This document shows positions 17,935 through 28,205 of a stretch of 64,000 bases of DNA, in pieces (the stretch's first letter is position 1; every line of letters starts with the position of its first letter). This DNA is from Halopseudomonas sabulinigri (lineage in GTDB: Bacteria > Pseudomonadota > Gammaproteobacteria > Pseudomonadales > Pseudomonadaceae). Position numbers and translations under genes: made by a program. Location of the stretch: assembly GCA_011053055.1 (NCBI GenBank), contig DRHT01000006.1:1-64000 (forward strand), read 5' to 3'. The notes under the pieces were generated by a model. That model saw only the letters and a program-made list of their open reading frames with translations, was not told the origin of the DNA and ran no database searches.

Positions 17935-19365
17935 ATGCGATTTCTTCAGCACCTGCCACTTAAGTACAAATTTTGGGCGGTTAACAGCGTGGCCTTCATC
18001 GCCTCCTTGTTGCTGGTGCTGGTGGCAGTGTGGGTTGAGCAAGGCAGCATACAGGTTCAACGTATGGAGCTGGGCGAAGCGTTGATTGCTGACGAGTCAG
18101 GCGCCAACCCTTCGCTTCCGGGGCTGCACTGGCTAAAAAACGACACCGCTGAACTAGGCACCAAGAGTTTGACGCCAGTCTGGCGTGCAGCCAATGACCT
18201 GCATGCAACTCAAGCCGCTGGCGTGCAAGGCGTTTGGCTACAGGGAGGACGCGCTCTGGCAGTAGAACATCAAAACTATCTTGACCTACTCCTGGAACGG
18301 TCGCCAGTTTACGCGCTGGCGGTCATGGGGTTGATGTTGTTGGTCCTCATGGTGTCTCAGTTGCTGATTCTATTCATCACCCGCCACATTCTCAGTTTGC
18401 GTGACAGTATGATCCAGGTGCAGCAAACCGGTGACCTGACGTTAAGAGCAAAAGTCACGACCCAAGATGAAGTCGGCTCAATGGCTTCCGCATTCAACGC
18501 TATGCAACAGGCACAGCAGCAAGTGGTTGCGGCAGTTCGCCAAGCCTCACTTGAGCTAGATCAAGGCGCAAGCAGTCTGGCTGGCCTCATGAGCCAGGTA
18601 CGCGACGGCATGGTGCAACAACAGGGAGAAACCGATCAGGTTGCCGCTGCGGTGAATGAAATGAGCGCCACTGTGCAAGATATCGCTGGCAGCACCTCTG
18701 CGACGCGCGACCAATCGAGACAAGCCGACACGCTGGCGAGCGGCGGCCGCGATCAGGTAGAACAGGTGCGCAAAACGATAACCGGGCTGGCCACTAGCAT
18801 CGAACGTTGCACCCAGCATATGCAGACCTTGGCAGCCAATAGTGAAGACATTAGCGGCGTAGTACAGGTGATTCGCAGTATTGCCGAACAAACCAACCTG
18901 CTAGCACTAAACGCCGCAATCGAAGCAGCCCGTGCGGGTGAATCCGGTCGTGGTTTTGCTGTGGTAGCCGATGAGGTAAGGGCATTAGCGCAGCGGGTAC
19001 AAAGTTCGACTGACGATATTCAACGCATGATCCAAACGCTGCAAAGCGGCACCCAGGCGGCCGTACAAGATATGCAGGCCAGTGCCGGCCTGACCCACGA
19101 CTCGGTGGCCCAAGTAGCCAAGGCTGGCGATTCACTGCACGAAATCGCCAGCGCAGTCAGCCAGATCAACCGCGGAAACGGTGAGATTGCCTCAGCTATA
19201 GAGCAGCAAAGCCAGGTAGCAGATGCCATTACTCAGAGTATTGTGGAGATTCGCGATGTGACCGAGCGCACGGTTGATCAGACCATGCAGAGCGCAGCAA
19301 CCAGCGATCAACTTGCGAAGTTGGCGCATCAGCTGAAGCTTTCAGTCAGTCAACTCAAGGCGTGA
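17935..19365 (+). CDS. Methyl-accepting chemotaxis protein
   Basis: A 476-residue transmembrane chemoreceptor. The first membrane span is at about 12-32 and the second at about 124-146, leaving a short periplasmic domain of about 90 residues with no recognisable ligand-binding family. A HAMP domain follows ([20 protein letters not shown] onward), then the signalling hairpin with the conserved tip [20 protein letters not shown] and [18 protein letters not shown] chose ATG 17935, with GGAG 5 bases upstream; the upstream in-frame extension lies across the promoter. No chemotaxis gene is nearby, so it must signal to a pathway encoded elsewhere. The ligand is unknown; the Anr box suggests a role in micro-oxic conditions. 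Confidence 0.9.
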   Translation: MRFLQHLPLKYKFWAVNSVAFIASLLLVLVAVWVEQGSIQVQRMELGEALIADESGANPSLPGLHWLKNDTAELGTKSLTPVWRAANDLHATQAAGVQGVWLQGGRALAVEHQNYLDLLLERSPVYALAVMGLMLLVLMVSQLLILFITRHILSLRDSMIQVQQTGDLTLRAKVTTQDEVGSMASAFNAMQQAQQQVVAAVRQASLELDQGASSLAGLMSQVRDGMVQQQGETDQVAAAVNEMSATVQDIAGSTSATRDQSRQADTLASGGRDQVEQVRKTITGLATSIERCTQHMQTLAANSEDISGVVQVIRSIAEQTNLLALNAAIEAARAGESGRGFAVVADEVRALAQRVQSSTDDIQRMIQTLQSGTQAAVQDMQASAGLTHDSVAQVAKAGDSLHEIASAVSQINRGNGEIASAIEQQSQVADAITQSIVEIRDVTERTVDQTMQSAATSDQLAKLAHQLKLSVSQLKA

Positions 19366-19370
19366 ACTAA

Positions 19371-19392
19371 AAACGGCCCCGTAGGGCCGTTT
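19371..19392 (+). terminator. Terminator after the chemoreceptor gene
   Basis: AAACGGCCC, CGTA loop, GGGCCGTTT: a perfect 9-bp stem 6 bp after the stop codon. The A and T ends allow use in both directions, so it can also serve the convergent ComEA-like gene. Confidence 0.8.
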
Positions 19393-19409
19393 CATGCATG
19401 CCAGACCGC

Positions 19410-19706
19410 TTATTGCAATGTGATGCGATCACCATTCTTGGCTAAGGTACTTGGACCAATACCTTTAACGGCGGAGACGGCATCTACTGAAGTAAAATCA
19501 CCGTTTTGTTCGCGATAATCCACTATCGCCTGCGCCTTGGCGGCGCCTACACCCTGCAATACCTCGGCAATTTCATCTGCGCTGGCGGTATTGATATTCA
19601 CGCTGACCATAGGTGCAGCCGGGCTAGGATTAACTTCGTCGGCGAATGCGGGGGCCATGCAATAGCAGGACATGATCAAACAGAAAGCAGTAACGAGTTT
19701 ACGCAT
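19410..19706 (-). CDS. ComEA-like helix-hairpin-helix protein, secreted
   Basis: A 98-residue exported protein. Residues 1-22 form a signal peptide (ending APAFA). Residues about 36-96 form a tandem helix-hairpin-helix (VNINTASADEIAEVLQGVGA, then FTSVDAVSAVKGIGPSTLAK) as in the DNA-binding domain of ComEA. Related proteins bind DNA in the periplasm during uptake; here no other competence gene is adjacent, so the role is inferred only from the domain. Confidence 0.85.
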   Translation of the reverse strand: MRKLVTAFCLIMSCYCMAPAFADEVNPSPAAPMVSVNINTASADEIAEVLQGVGAAKAQAIVDYREQNGDFTSVDAVSAVKGIGPSTLAKNGDRITLQ

Positions 19707-19820
19707 GTGACTCTCCTTATCATTAGGGGGCTTGTTTTATCAGTACCTCTTGCCGCACTGAAGGAACTCACTTCAGCAGCACTGGACCGCCATCCCTGCG
19801 GCACAGACAACCCTAAAACA

Positions 19821-19852
19821 AAGGCCGGCGGGATAAAAACCCGGCCGGCCTT
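19821..19852 (-). terminator. Hairpin after metZ
   Basis: AAGGCCGGC (19821-19829) pairs with GCCGGCCTT (19844-19852) around a loop that can add a further GGG/CCC pairing. On the minus strand it is followed by TGTTTTAG. It lies 37 bp after the metZ stop and is the likely end of the metZ transcript. Confidence 0.6.
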
Positions 19853-19889
19853 GAATGTGAAGCCAATCGCATTTGTCTAGATGATTAGT

Positions 19890-21104
19890 TCAACGCTGCG
19901 CGTCCAGACCAAGCTGCAGGTCAGCCCTAAGATCGACAACCTCCTCCAGGCCAATCGCCAGCCGAATCAAGCCGTCGCGAATCCCAGCAGCCGCACGCGC
20001 TTCTGGCGTTAGCCGACCATGCGTAGTGGTTGCCGGATGAGTGATAGTCGATTTGCTGTCACCCAAATTCGCAGTAATCGACAGCAATCGCGTGGCATCA
20101 ATGAAGCGCCAAGCGGCCTCGCGCCCACCCTTGAGCTCAAAGCTGACAACCGCGCCAAAAGCAGATTGCTGCGACTTCGCCAGCTCGTGCTGAGGGTGGC
20201 TCGGCAAACCAGCGTAATACACATGTTCTACTTCTGGCTGCTGATCAAGCCATTCGGCCAAGACCTGCGCAGCCTCACAATGGGCACGCATCCGCAGGCG
20301 CAACGTCTCCAGTCCTTTAAGAAAGACCCAAGCGTTGAAAGGGCTAAGCGTGGGCCCTGCCGTGCGCAGAAAACCGACCAACTCCTGCATGTGCTCTTTG
20401 CGCCCCGCAACGACGCCACCAAGACAACGACCTTGACCATCGATGTACTTGGTTGCCGAGTGCACGACTATGTCTGCACCTAGCAACAAGGGTTTTTGCA
20501 GCGCGGGGGTACAGAAACAATTATCCACCACCAGCAAAGCACCCTGTTGCTTGGCCACCTCGCTGAGGGCACGAATATCTACTAATTCGGCCAACGGATT
20601 GGAGGGCGACTCAAGAAACATCATCCGTGTATTGGGCTTGCACGCTGAACGCCACGCGCTGATATCCGAGAGAGGCACGTAATCCACCTCCACGCCGAAG
20701 CGCTTCAGGTACTTCTCGCACAGGCTAACAGTCGAGCCAAATACGCTGCGCGACACGAGAATATGGTCGCCACCGGAACACAAGCTCATGACCGTGGCCA
20801 GAATGGCGGCCATGCCAGAGGCAGTCGCTACCGCCTGCTCGGCTTCTTCCATCAGCGCAATACGCTCCTCAAAGGTGCGTACTGTGGGGTTCATGTAGCG
20901 TGAGTAAACATTACCTTCTGACTCACCGGCAAAACAGGCCGCAGCCTCTGCCGCGCTACGAAACACGTAGCTAGACGTCAAAAACAATGCCTCACCGTGC
21001 TCTGCCTCGGGAGTACGGCGATGTCCGCCGCGTACCGCCAGCGTATCGAATCCGACGCCTTCCAGATCACTGTCGAGCCGGCCTGCTTCCCATTCTTGCG
21101 TCAT
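19890..21104 (-). CDS. metZ: O-succinylhomoserine sulfhydrylase
   Basis: A 404-residue PLP enzyme of the Cys/Met metabolism family. MetZ makes homocysteine directly from O-succinylhomoserine and sulfide. The PLP lysine is in HSATKYIDGQGRCLGG; other family blocks are SSYVFRSAAEAAACFAGE, YSRYMNPTVRTFEERI and SITANLGDSKSTITHPATTT. I chose the ATG at 21104 with GAGG 8 bases upstream; this gives the family length of about 403. The order metZ downstream of purF is as in other pseudomonads. Confidence 0.95.
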   Translation of the reverse strand: MTQEWEAGRLDSDLEGVGFDTLAVRGGHRRTPEAEHGEALFLTSSYVFRSAAEAAACFAGESEGNVYSRYMNPTVRTFEERIALMEEAEQAVATASGMAAILATVMSLCSGGDHILVSRSVFGSTVSLCEKYLKRFGVEVDYVPLSDISAWRSACKPNTRMMFLESPSNPLAELVDIRALSEVAKQQGALLVVDNCFCTPALQKPLLLGADIVVHSATKYIDGQGRCLGGVVAGRKEHMQELVGFLRTAGPTLSPFNAWVFLKGLETLRLRMRAHCEAAQVLAEWLDQQPEVEHVYYAGLPSHPQHELAKSQQSAFGAVVSFELKGGREAAWRFIDATRLLSITANLGDSKSTITHPATTTHGRLTPEARAAAGIRDGLIRLAIGLEEVVDLRADLQLGLDAQR

Positions 21105-21155
21105 TCTCAAAGCCTCGCGTCCTGCGCCCAAGCTATCTAGGCGGAGCCGTTACTA

Positions 21156-22661
21156 TCAATTGTTGTGCAGACCCATGATCTCGTTGTCGCTCTCGGCAGT
21201 AAACTTGGCTGAGTCATTGCGCGCCTGCTCAATCTTGCCGAGATAAACGTCACTGACGTCGCCCGTAACGTATTCGCCATTAAATACTGAGCAATCATAG
21301 CGTTTGATATCCGGATTGCCCTCGGACACTGCGTCAATAAGGTCTTCAAGATCCTGATAGATCAACCAGTCGGCGCCAATCAATTCAGCCACTTCTTCCG
21401 TGGTACGGCCATGGGCGATCAACTCATGCGCGGTTGGCATGTCAATCCCGTATACATTGGGGTAACGCACAGCAGGAGCAGCCGAACAGAAGTAGACATT
21501 CGCAGCACCTGCCTCGCGGGCCATTTGAATGATCTGCTTGCAGGTGGTGCCGCGGACAATTGAGTCATCTACTAGCATCACGTTCTTGCCCCGAAACTCC
21601 AGATCAATTGCATTTAGCTTCTGTCGCACGGACTTTTTGCGCGCAGCTTGCCCGGGCATGATGAAGGTGCGACCAATGTAGCGGTTTTTGACAAAACCCT
21701 CGCGGAATTTCACGCCCAAATGGTTAGCCAATTCAACCGCCGAGGTGCGACTGGTATCGGGAATCGGGATGACCACGTCGATACCGTGATTAGGCCGCTC
21801 ACGCTCGATCTTCTCGGCCAGCTTCTCGCCCATGCGCAGACGAGCCTTATATACCAGCACCTTGTCGATCATCGAGTCTGGACGCGCCAGATACACGTGC
21901 TCGAAAATGCACGGCGAATACTCTTGATGGGTAGAACACTGGCGGGTGAAAAGTTCGCCCTTCTCGGTGATATAGACCGCTTCGCCTGGGCCCAGGTCGC
22001 GGATCAAATCAAAGCCAAGTACATCCAGCGATACGCTTTCAGAAGCAATCATGTACTCCACACCGTTCTCAGTCTCGCGCTTGCCGAAAACGATAGGACG
22101 AATGGCATTAGGGTCGCGGAAGCCGACGATGCCGTAACCAGTAACCATGGCTACTGCGGCGTAGCCGCCACGGCAACGCGCATGCACTGCACGCACGGCA
22201 TTGAAGATATCTTCTTCGCTAGGCTGCAGCTTGCCGCCACGGGCTAACTCGTGGGCGAATACGTTGAGCAGCACTTCGGAGTCAGAGGTGGTGTTCACAT
22301 GGCGTAAATCAGACTCGTAAATTTCGCGAGACAATTGCTCTACGTTGGTTAGGTTACCGTTATGCGCCAGCGTGATGCCGTATGGCGAGTTGACGTAAAA
22401 GGGTTGTGCCTCGGCAGAACTGGACGAACCAGCAGTAGGGTATCGCACATGGCCAATACCCATGTTGCCAACCAAGCGTTGCATGTGGCGCTGATGAAAA
22501 ACGTCACGAACCAGACCGTTATCCTTGCGCAGAAACAACCGTCCCCGGTCACAGGTCACAATGCCGGCGGCGTCCTGGCCGCGATGCTGCAGGACAGTCA
22601 AGGCATCATAGAGCGCCTGATTGACGTTCGATTTGCCCACTATGCCAACAATGCCACACAT
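21156..22661 (-). CDS. purF: Amidophosphoribosyltransferase
   Basis: A 501-residue enzyme for the first committed step of purine synthesis (PRPP and glutamine to phosphoribosylamine). The protein starts MCGIVGIVG, so Cys2 becomes the N-terminal nucleophile of the glutaminase domain. The PRPP-binding motif is [20 protein letters not shown] in the C-terminal half. It lies between cvpA and metZ; a terminator-like hairpin stands directly before it, so it may be partly uncoupled from cvpA. Confidence 0.97.
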   Translation of the reverse strand: MCGIVGIVGKSNVNQALYDALTVLQHRGQDAAGIVTCDRGRLFLRKDNGLVRDVFHQRHMQRLVGNMGIGHVRYPTAGSSSSAEAQPFYVNSPYGITLAHNGNLTNVEQLSREIYESDLRHVNTTSDSEVLLNVFAHELARGGKLQPSEEDIFNAVRAVHARCRGGYAAVAMVTGYGIVGFRDPNAIRPIVFGKRETENGVEYMIASESVSLDVLGFDLIRDLGPGEAVYITEKGELFTRQCSTHQEYSPCIFEHVYLARPDSMIDKVLVYKARLRMGEKLAEKIERERPNHGIDVVIPIPDTSRTSAVELANHLGVKFREGFVKNRYIGRTFIMPGQAARKKSVRQKLNAIDLEFRGKNVMLVDDSIVRGTTCKQIIQMAREAGAANVYFCSAAPAVRYPNVYGIDMPTAHELIAHGRTTEEVAELIGADWLIYQDLEDLIDAVSEGNPDIKRYDCSVFNGEYVTGDVSDVYLGKIEQARNDSAKFTAESDNEIMGLHNN

Positions 22662-22690
22662 GCCTAAACACCTTTTTCGTTGAGTATGTG

Positions 22691-22714
22691 AAAAACGTCC
22701 GGCGCCAACGCCGG
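22691..22714 (-). terminator. Terminator-like hairpin between cvpA and purF
   Basis: On the minus strand CCGGCG, loop TTGG, CGCCGG, then ACG and five T residues. The stem starts 2 bp after the cvpA stop and lies 30-53 bp before the purF ATG, so it can reduce readthrough into purF. Confidence 0.65.
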
Positions 22715-22715
22715 G

Positions 22716-23204
22716 TTAGCGGCCAGCCAGTTGCAGAATAAAATTCTTCGACCAGTCCGCCACTAATAAGAAATGAGGAATCATCACTGACTCACGCCAC
22801 CAGGTATCCGCTTCGACCGGGGCCAGACTCAATAGACCAACGATGACCACTACCAGCAGCCCGCCCCGCGCGGCACCAAATACCATGCCCAGAAAGCGAT
22901 CAGTACCACTCAGGCCGGTCGCTTTAACCAGTTGACCGATCAAATAATTGATCAAGCCACCCAGCAGCAATGTCAGTATGAAAAGGATAGAGCAGGCTGC
23001 GATCACTCGCAGCGACGGCGTATCTATGTAGGGAGCCAGCAATTCAGCCAGCGCACCGCCAAACAACCAAGCAACCAGACCTGCAAGAATCCAGGTTACC
23101 AGCGACAGAGCCTCTTTGACGAAGCCTCTGGTCAAACTGATCAGGGCCGATATTACAATGGTGGCGATGATAGCCCAATCAACCCAGGTAAACGACACGG
23201 TCAC
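22716..23204 (-). CDS. cvpA: CvpA family membrane protein
   Basis: A 162-residue inner membrane protein with four hydrophobic segments. It starts VSFTWVDWAIIATIVISAL and contains the conserved RGFVKEALSLVTWILAGLVA. CvpA is needed for colicin V export in E. coli and for membrane homeostasis; its link to purF is by position. Two in-frame GTG starts are possible, 23204 and 23198; the second leaves the family-like MSFTWVDW start. Confidence 0.92.
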   Translation of the reverse strand: MTVSFTWVDWAIIATIVISALISLTRGFVKEALSLVTWILAGLVAWLFGGALAELLAPYIDTPSLRVIAACSILFILTLLLGGLINYLIGQLVKATGLSGTDRFLGMVFGAARGGLLVVVIVGLLSLAPVEADTWWRESVMIPHFLLVADWSKNFILQLAGR

Positions 23205-23333
23205 GGCACCCTGTTACGCAAAGAGCGGTATTCTAGCAGAGCAGCAAAGGGCATCGAAACAGCAAACTTGCCGCGACCTTCTTTTAGTCTCTGTTGAGAA
23301 ACGAGAACGCCAATTTAACCCTGCCGTCACCCA

Positions 23334-23936
23334 TTAGCCTCGGCCGCTGTCAGCGTCATAAGCGACGACCAAGCCTTTGCTACCGCGCTTACTGGCTAAC
23401 TCATCGCGCAAGCGGCTAGCCGCATCACGGCTTGCCAGAGGGCCAACGTAGACCCGGGTAATAGATTTACCCTGGACTGTGACCGAGTGCGTGTACGAGT
23501 TGTAGCCTTGTGTACGCAAAGTCTCGCTCAAGCCTTCAGCGTTGCTGTTGCTGGAGAAACTACCCAACTGAATTACCCAGTCTCCCGTTGCCGCGGCTTT
23601 GGGCTCAGGAGCCGCCACGGGCTCAGCCGCTTGCGGGACTTCAGGCTCGACCTCGTCCGCCGCCTCAGGCGCAGTGACCAGCGCTGGCTGATCTTCCGGC
23701 TGAGGTGCAGCCTCGCCAGAACCTGCCGCAGGAATACTCGCTACCTGAGGCGTTGCGGGTAGTTCAACCGGCTCAGCCGATGCTATCGGTTGTTGATCTA
23801 GAGTCGGCTCTTCCGGCACATCGACCACCACCTCCACGGTTTCGTCTTGCCCGGACAGCAGCATCGGCAAAAACACCACGGCGGCAACAACCAGTACCAG
23901 GGCACCGATGATGCGCTGTTTCAGACCTTCATCCAT
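23334..23936 (-). CDS. SPOR-domain protein, DedD-like
   Basis: A 200-residue cell-division-type protein: short cytoplasmic tail, one membrane span (IIGALVLVVAAVVFLPMLL, about 9-27), a long Pro/Glu/Ala-rich linker, and a C-terminal SPOR domain (WVIQLGSFSSNSNAEGLSET to GSKGLVVAYDAD). SPOR domains bind denuded peptidoglycan at the septum. Its ATG overlaps the end of folC by 8 bp. The locus matches dedD of other pseudomonads. Confidence 0.9.
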   Translation of the reverse strand: MDEGLKQRIIGALVLVVAAVVFLPMLLSGQDETVEVVVDVPEEPTLDQQPIASAEPVELPATPQVASIPAAGSGEAAPQPEDQPALVTAPEAADEVEPEVPQAAEPVAAPEPKAAATGDWVIQLGSFSSNSNAEGLSETLRTQGYNSYTHSVTVQGKSITRVYVGPLASRDAASRLRDELASKRGSKGLVVAYDADSGRG

Positions 23937-25218
23937 CAATCAGTACTCCGGACGTTTCAGACAACCAGAGTATGGCGGCAGCGACGGAGAAAAACGACCC
24001 GAAAATAACAATTTCAGTATCAACGTCAGAGTCATCCAGTGCGCGCGCTATGGCTTCAGCTATCGAGTTGCACTCATGGACTCGTTCGCCCTGCCCCGCC
24101 AGATAGCCGGCAAGCTGTGCAGCCGGACGACTGCGCGGACTCTCGAGCGGCGTCACATACCAGGATTCAAACAGTGATATGAGCGGCTCATGCACGCCGG
24201 CAAGGTCTTTATCTGCCAGCAAACCAAACACCGCAACACGCGCAACGTTTTGCGCTGCCAGCGCTTTTGCCATAAAACGCGCGGCATGCGGGTTGTGGCC
24301 AACATCAAGGTAAAGCCGCCTTGCTTGGCCGCGCCAAGTGATCTGCCGAAACTCGAGGCGGCCAGGCGCCTTGGCTTGAGTCAACGCGCGTCTGAGTTCA
24401 GTCTCAGGCAAATACAAACCCGCTTGCAGGAAGGCCTGAAGCGCCACACTCAGGTTGTCGCGCGGCAAAGATACTGATGGCATTCCAAGGTATTCCACAG
24501 GTTGTGAGTCGACCATTGCAAACACATCCCACACGCCCTCGTCTTGCGCCCGCCAGCCGAAATCTCTGCCGCGCTGCAAAAGTGGGCAGCCAAGCTCGTT
24601 GACTCGTTGCATAAAGCTAACAGGCAGATCCAGCTCGCCGCTGATCACCGGGCGCCCAGCGCGCAAAATTCCGGCTTTTTCGAAGCCCACCGACTCTAGC
24701 GTGTCGCCTAGGTATTCCTGATGATCCAGGCCGATGCTAGTCACCACAGCAACATTGGCATCGACTACGTTAACGGCGTCTAACCTGCCGCCCAGACCCA
24801 CCTCAAGAACCACCGCATCAAGCTGAGCCGCTTTAAACAACCAGAGGGCCGCCAAGGTGCCGAACTCGAAGTAAGTGAGAGAAACACTGCCGCGGGCCTG
24901 ATCCACAGCCGCAAAAGCATCGCACAAGGCATCATCGCTGACCATTTCGCCATTGATGCGTACCCGTTCGTTGTACCGCAAAAGGTGTGGTGAGGTGTAA
25001 CAGCCAGTGGTTTGGCCGGCTGCTCTCAGCAGCGACTCCAGGCCAGCGCAGGTAGAACCCTTGCCGTTGGTGCCGGTAACCGTAAAAACCAAAGGCGCGG
25101 GCTGTAGCAGGTCAAGCTGATCGGCAACCTGGCGCACGCGCGCCAGGCCCATATCGATTTCGCTCGGGTGCAGCCCTTCGAGCCGGGTCAGCCACTCGGA
25201 AAGACTGCGCTGCGACAT
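23929..25218 (-). CDS. folC: Bifunctional folylpolyglutamate / dihydrofolate synthase
   Basis: A 429-residue Mur-ligase-fold enzyme that adds glutamate to dihydropteroate and to tetrahydrofolates. The P-loop is VTGTNGKGSTCAGLESLL at about residue 47-64; RVRINGEMVSDDALC and FGTLAALWLF follow, with LYLDVGHNPHAARFM in the C-terminal domain. It overlaps accD by 1 bp at its start (TGATG) and dedD at its end. Confidence 0.95.
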   Translation of the reverse strand: MSQRSLSEWLTRLEGLHPSEIDMGLARVRQVADQLDLLQPAPLVFTVTGTNGKGSTCAGLESLLRAAGQTTGCYTSPHLLRYNERVRINGEMVSDDALCDAFAAVDQARGSVSLTYFEFGTLAALWLFKAAQLDAVVLEVGLGGRLDAVNVVDANVAVVTSIGLDHQEYLGDTLESVGFEKAGILRAGRPVISGELDLPVSFMQRVNELGCPLLQRGRDFGWRAQDEGVWDVFAMVDSQPVEYLGMPSVSLPRDNLSVALQAFLQAGLYLPETELRRALTQAKAPGRLEFRQITWRGQARRLYLDVGHNPHAARFMAKALAAQNVARVAVFGLLADKDLAGVHEPLISLFESWYVTPLESPRSRPAAQLAGYLAGQGERVHECNSIAEAIARALDDSDVDTEIVIFGSFFSVAAAILWLSETSGVLIDG

Positions 25219-26114
25219 CAGACCTCGCTTTGCTCTGCTTCGTCTTCGACGGCGGGTGCAGGTGAGTTGGTGAAAATGGACAGCATGCTAGCCAAGCGAT
25301 CGCGCATTTCGCTGCGGGCGACGATCATATCGAGCGCACCATGGGCCAGCAGAAACTCACTGCGTTGAAAACCTGCTGGCAGTTTTTCACGCACGGTCTG
25401 CTCGATAACTCTTGGACCAGCGAAGCCAATCAGTGCATTTGGCTCAGCTACGTTCAGGTCGCCAAGCATCGCCAAGCTGGCAGACACACCACCGTAAACA
25501 GGGTCAGTCATCACCGAGATAAAGGGAATACCCTCTTCTTTTAGGCGAGCCAACGCGGCACTCGTCTTGGCCATCTGCATCAAAGAAAACAGCGCTTCTT
25601 GCATACGGGCGCCGCCGGAAGCAGAAAAACAGACATAAGGAATACGCTCACCCAACGCAACTTCCGCGCCGCGAACAAAGCGTGCGCCAACCACGCTGCC
25701 CATTGAGCCGCCCATGAAGTTAAATTCAAAGGCGCTGGCAACGATGGGCGACCCTTTAAGTTTGCCTTGCATAACGACCAATGCGTCTTTCTCGCCAGTA
25801 TCTTTCTGTGCAGCAGTCAGACGGTCTTTGTACTTTTTGCTGTCACGAAACTTGAGGCGATCGACTGGCTCTAGCTCAGCTCCAATTTCGCTGCGTTCGC
25901 CTTCATCCAGAAAGATATCCAGGCGACGACGGGCGTTGATGCGTAAGTGATGACTGCACTTGGGGCAGACATCCAGGTTCTTTTCCAGCTCAGGGCGATA
26001 AAGCACCGCCTCACATGAGGGGCATTTGCGCCACAACCCCTCAGGCACGCTACTCTTTTGTGCTTCAGAGCGCACGATGGAAGGAATCAGTTTGTCCACC
26101 AGCCAATTGCTCAT
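25218..26114 (-). CDS. accD: Acetyl-CoA carboxylase carboxyltransferase subunit beta
   Basis: A 298-residue subunit of the carboxyltransferase that makes malonyl-CoA. The N-terminal zinc ribbon has the four cysteines in CPSC and CPKC, 15 residues apart. The crotonase-like domain contains [20 protein letters not shown] and [19 protein letters not shown] chose ATG 26114 because AAGGA lies 6 bases before it; an adjacent ATG at 26120 has no room for a binding site. Confidence 0.96.
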   Translation of the reverse strand: MSNWLVDKLIPSIVRSEAQKSSVPEGLWRKCPSCEAVLYRPELEKNLDVCPKCSHHLRINARRRLDIFLDEGERSEIGAELEPVDRLKFRDSKKYKDRLTAAQKDTGEKDALVVMQGKLKGSPIVASAFEFNFMGGSMGSVVGARFVRGAEVALGERIPYVCFSASGGARMQEALFSLMQMAKTSAALARLKEEGIPFISVMTDPVYGGVSASLAMLGDLNVAEPNALIGFAGPRVIEQTVREKLPAGFQRSEFLLAHGALDMIVARSEMRDRLASMLSIFTNSPAPAVEDEAEQSEV

Positions 26115-26173
26115 CGTCATTCCTTAATCTGTTTATTCTGGTCAATCAGCCCTAGGGCTAAATGATTCAATCT

Positions 26174-26977
26174 TTACCGGTCCATTGCGCTGCGCATGTC
26201 GCCGATGATCGTTGCAATACCTTTGCGTGCTAGCTCTGGCTGATCAGCGTGACTGGCAATCTGGTTAACCAGTACCGAGCCAACCACAACGCCATCCGCC
26301 ACTGCTGCTACTGCCGCCGCTGAGGCGCCATCGCGAATACCGAAGCCAACACCAATCGGCAAATCGGTCACCGTGCGCAGCATTTCTAACCTGCTTGCTA
26401 CTTCGGTGACGTTCAAAGCACTGGACCCAGTCACACCTTTTAATGAAACATAATAGATATAACCGCTAGCCTGCTCACAAATGAGCCGAGCACGTTCTTT
26501 GGTTGTCGTCGGTGACAGCAGAAAAATACTGTCCAATCCATGCGCCTTGAATACTGGCAATACATCGCGTGCCTCTTCGGGCGGCAGGTCTACCGTCAAC
26601 ACACCATCAACGCCCGCCTTGGCTGCTGCTTCGGCAAATACGGCGTAACCCATGCGCTCAACGGGATTCAAATATCCCATTAATACGACCGGTGTTATGT
26701 CGTCATCCTCGCGGAAGCGTCGCACCATGTCCAGCACCTGCTGGAGGCTGACGTGATGCGCCAATGCGCGCTCCATCGCCAACTGAATGACCGGACCGTC
26801 AGCCATCGGATCAGAGAATGGAATGCCCAGCTCAATAATGTTCGCGCCGGCCGCAACCATGTCGTGCATCAACGGCAATGTGACCTCGGGTGTAGGGTCG
26901 CCAGCGGTGATATAGGGTATCAACGCCTTGCGACCTTCGGCCTGCAAGGAAGTAAAACAATCTTTGATTCGGCTCAT
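26174..26977 (-). CDS. trpA: Tryptophan synthase alpha chain
   Basis: A 267-residue TIM barrel that cleaves indole-glycerol phosphate to indole. The catalytic Glu is in [20 protein letters not shown] and the catalytic Asp in [24 protein letters not shown] is the phosphate site. The ATG at 26977, 10 bp after the trpB stop, gives the family length; a longer reading from 27070 would overlap trpB. Position between trpB and accD is not the P. aeruginosa arrangement. Confidence 0.96.
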   Translation of the reverse strand: MSRIKDCFTSLQAEGRKALIPYITAGDPTPEVTLPLMHDMVAAGANIIELGIPFSDPMADGPVIQLAMERALAHHVSLQQVLDMVRRFREDDDITPVVLMGYLNPVERMGYAVFAEAAAKAGVDGVLTVDLPPEEARDVLPVFKAHGLDSIFLLSPTTTKERARLICEQASGYIYYVSLKGVTGSSALNVTEVASRLEMLRTVTDLPIGVGFGIRDGASAAAVAAVADGVVVGSVLVNQIASHADQPELARKGIATIIGDMRSAMDR

Positions 26978-26987
26978 GTAAATCTCG

Positions 26988-28205
26988 TTAAATGCTGATG
27001 CCGTCAATCCCGGCGACAGTATGAATATCTTTGTCACCGCGACCGGACAGGTTGACGACCACAATCTCATCGGGACGCATAGTGGCTGCCAGTTTCATCG
27101 CATAGGCGACGGCATGGCTGGACTCAAGCGCTGGCATGATGCCCTCAACTTTAGTCAGTTCACGGAAAGCAGTCAGCGCTTCTTCATCGGTCGCATCAAC
27201 GTAGTCCACTCGGCCGAGATCTTTCAACCAGCTATGTTCAGGGCCAACACCGGGATAATCCAAACCGGCAGAAACCGAATGAGTTTCAATTATCTGGCCC
27301 GCTTCATCCGACATCAGATACGTGCGATTGCCGTGCAATACGCCAGGCTGACCCGCGCTTAGCGGCGCCGCGTGTTGGCCGGTTGATATGCCGTGACCAC
27401 CTGCTTCAACCCCGTACATTTTTACGCTGTCGTCATTCAGGAAGGGATGGAACAAGCCGATGGCGTTGGAGCCACCGCCGACACACGCCACCAGTGCGTC
27501 AGGCAGGCGACCAGCCTGAGCCAGACATTGTGCACGCGCTTCGCGCCCAATCACGCACTGAAAATCACGAACCAGCTCCGGATAGGGGTGCGGACCCGCC
27601 ACGGTACCGATGATATAAAAGGTATCGTCGATATTAGTTACCCAGTCACGCATCGCCTCGTTCATTGCATCTTTTAGTGTCTTAGAACCGGAGGTGACTG
27701 GAATCACCTCCGCGCCAAGCAACTTCATACGATACACATTGAGTGATTGGCGCTTGACGTCTTCTGCCCCCATGTAAACCTGGCATTTCAACCCCAGCCG
27801 CGCTGCGACCGTGGCAGTCGCAACACCATGTTGCCCAGCACCGGTTTCAGCAATCACCCGAGGCTTGCCCATGTGCTTGGCCAACAAAGCTTGTCCGATG
27901 GTGTTGTTTACCTTGTGCGCGCCCGTGTGATTAAGGTCTTCACGTTTGAGGTAGATTTGCGCCCCACCTACTTTGGCAGTAAGGCGCTCAGCTAAATAGA
28001 GCGGCGATGGGCGACCAACATAGTGCGCTAAGTCATAATCAAATTCGGCCTGAAATGCGGGATCCTGGGATAGTTTTCGGTAGAGTTTTTCCAGGTCATC
28101 CAGCGCTTCCATTAGCGTTTCGGAGACAAAGCGGCCGCCATAGGGGCCAAAATGCCCACGCGCATCGGGGACCGCAGAAAAATCAGTTTTACTGAACTCA
28201 GACAC
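26988..28205 (-). CDS. trpB: Tryptophan synthase beta chain
   Basis: A 405-residue PLP enzyme that joins indole and serine. The PLP lysine lies in [20 protein letters not shown] and the phosphate-binding loop is VGGGSNAIG. The start [20 protein letters not shown] overlaps the trpF end by 8 bp. No trpI-type LysR gene is adjacent. Confidence 0.97.
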   Translation of the reverse strand: MSEFSKTDFSAVPDARGHFGPYGGRFVSETLMEALDDLEKLYRKLSQDPAFQAEFDYDLAHYVGRPSPLYLAERLTAKVGGAQIYLKREDLNHTGAHKVNNTIGQALLAKHMGKPRVIAETGAGQHGVATATVAARLGLKCQVYMGAEDVKRQSLNVYRMKLLGAEVIPVTSGSKTLKDAMNEAMRDWVTNIDDTFYIIGTVAGPHPYPELVRDFQCVIGREARAQCLAQAGRLPDALVACVGGGSNAIGLFHPFLNDDSVKMYGVEAGGHGISTGQHAAPLSAGQPGVLHGNRTYLMSDEAGQIIETHSVSAGLDYPGVGPEHSWLKDLGRVDYVDATDEEALTAFRELTKVEGIMPALESSHAVAYAMKLAATMRPDEIVVVNLSGRGDKDIHTVAGIDGISI

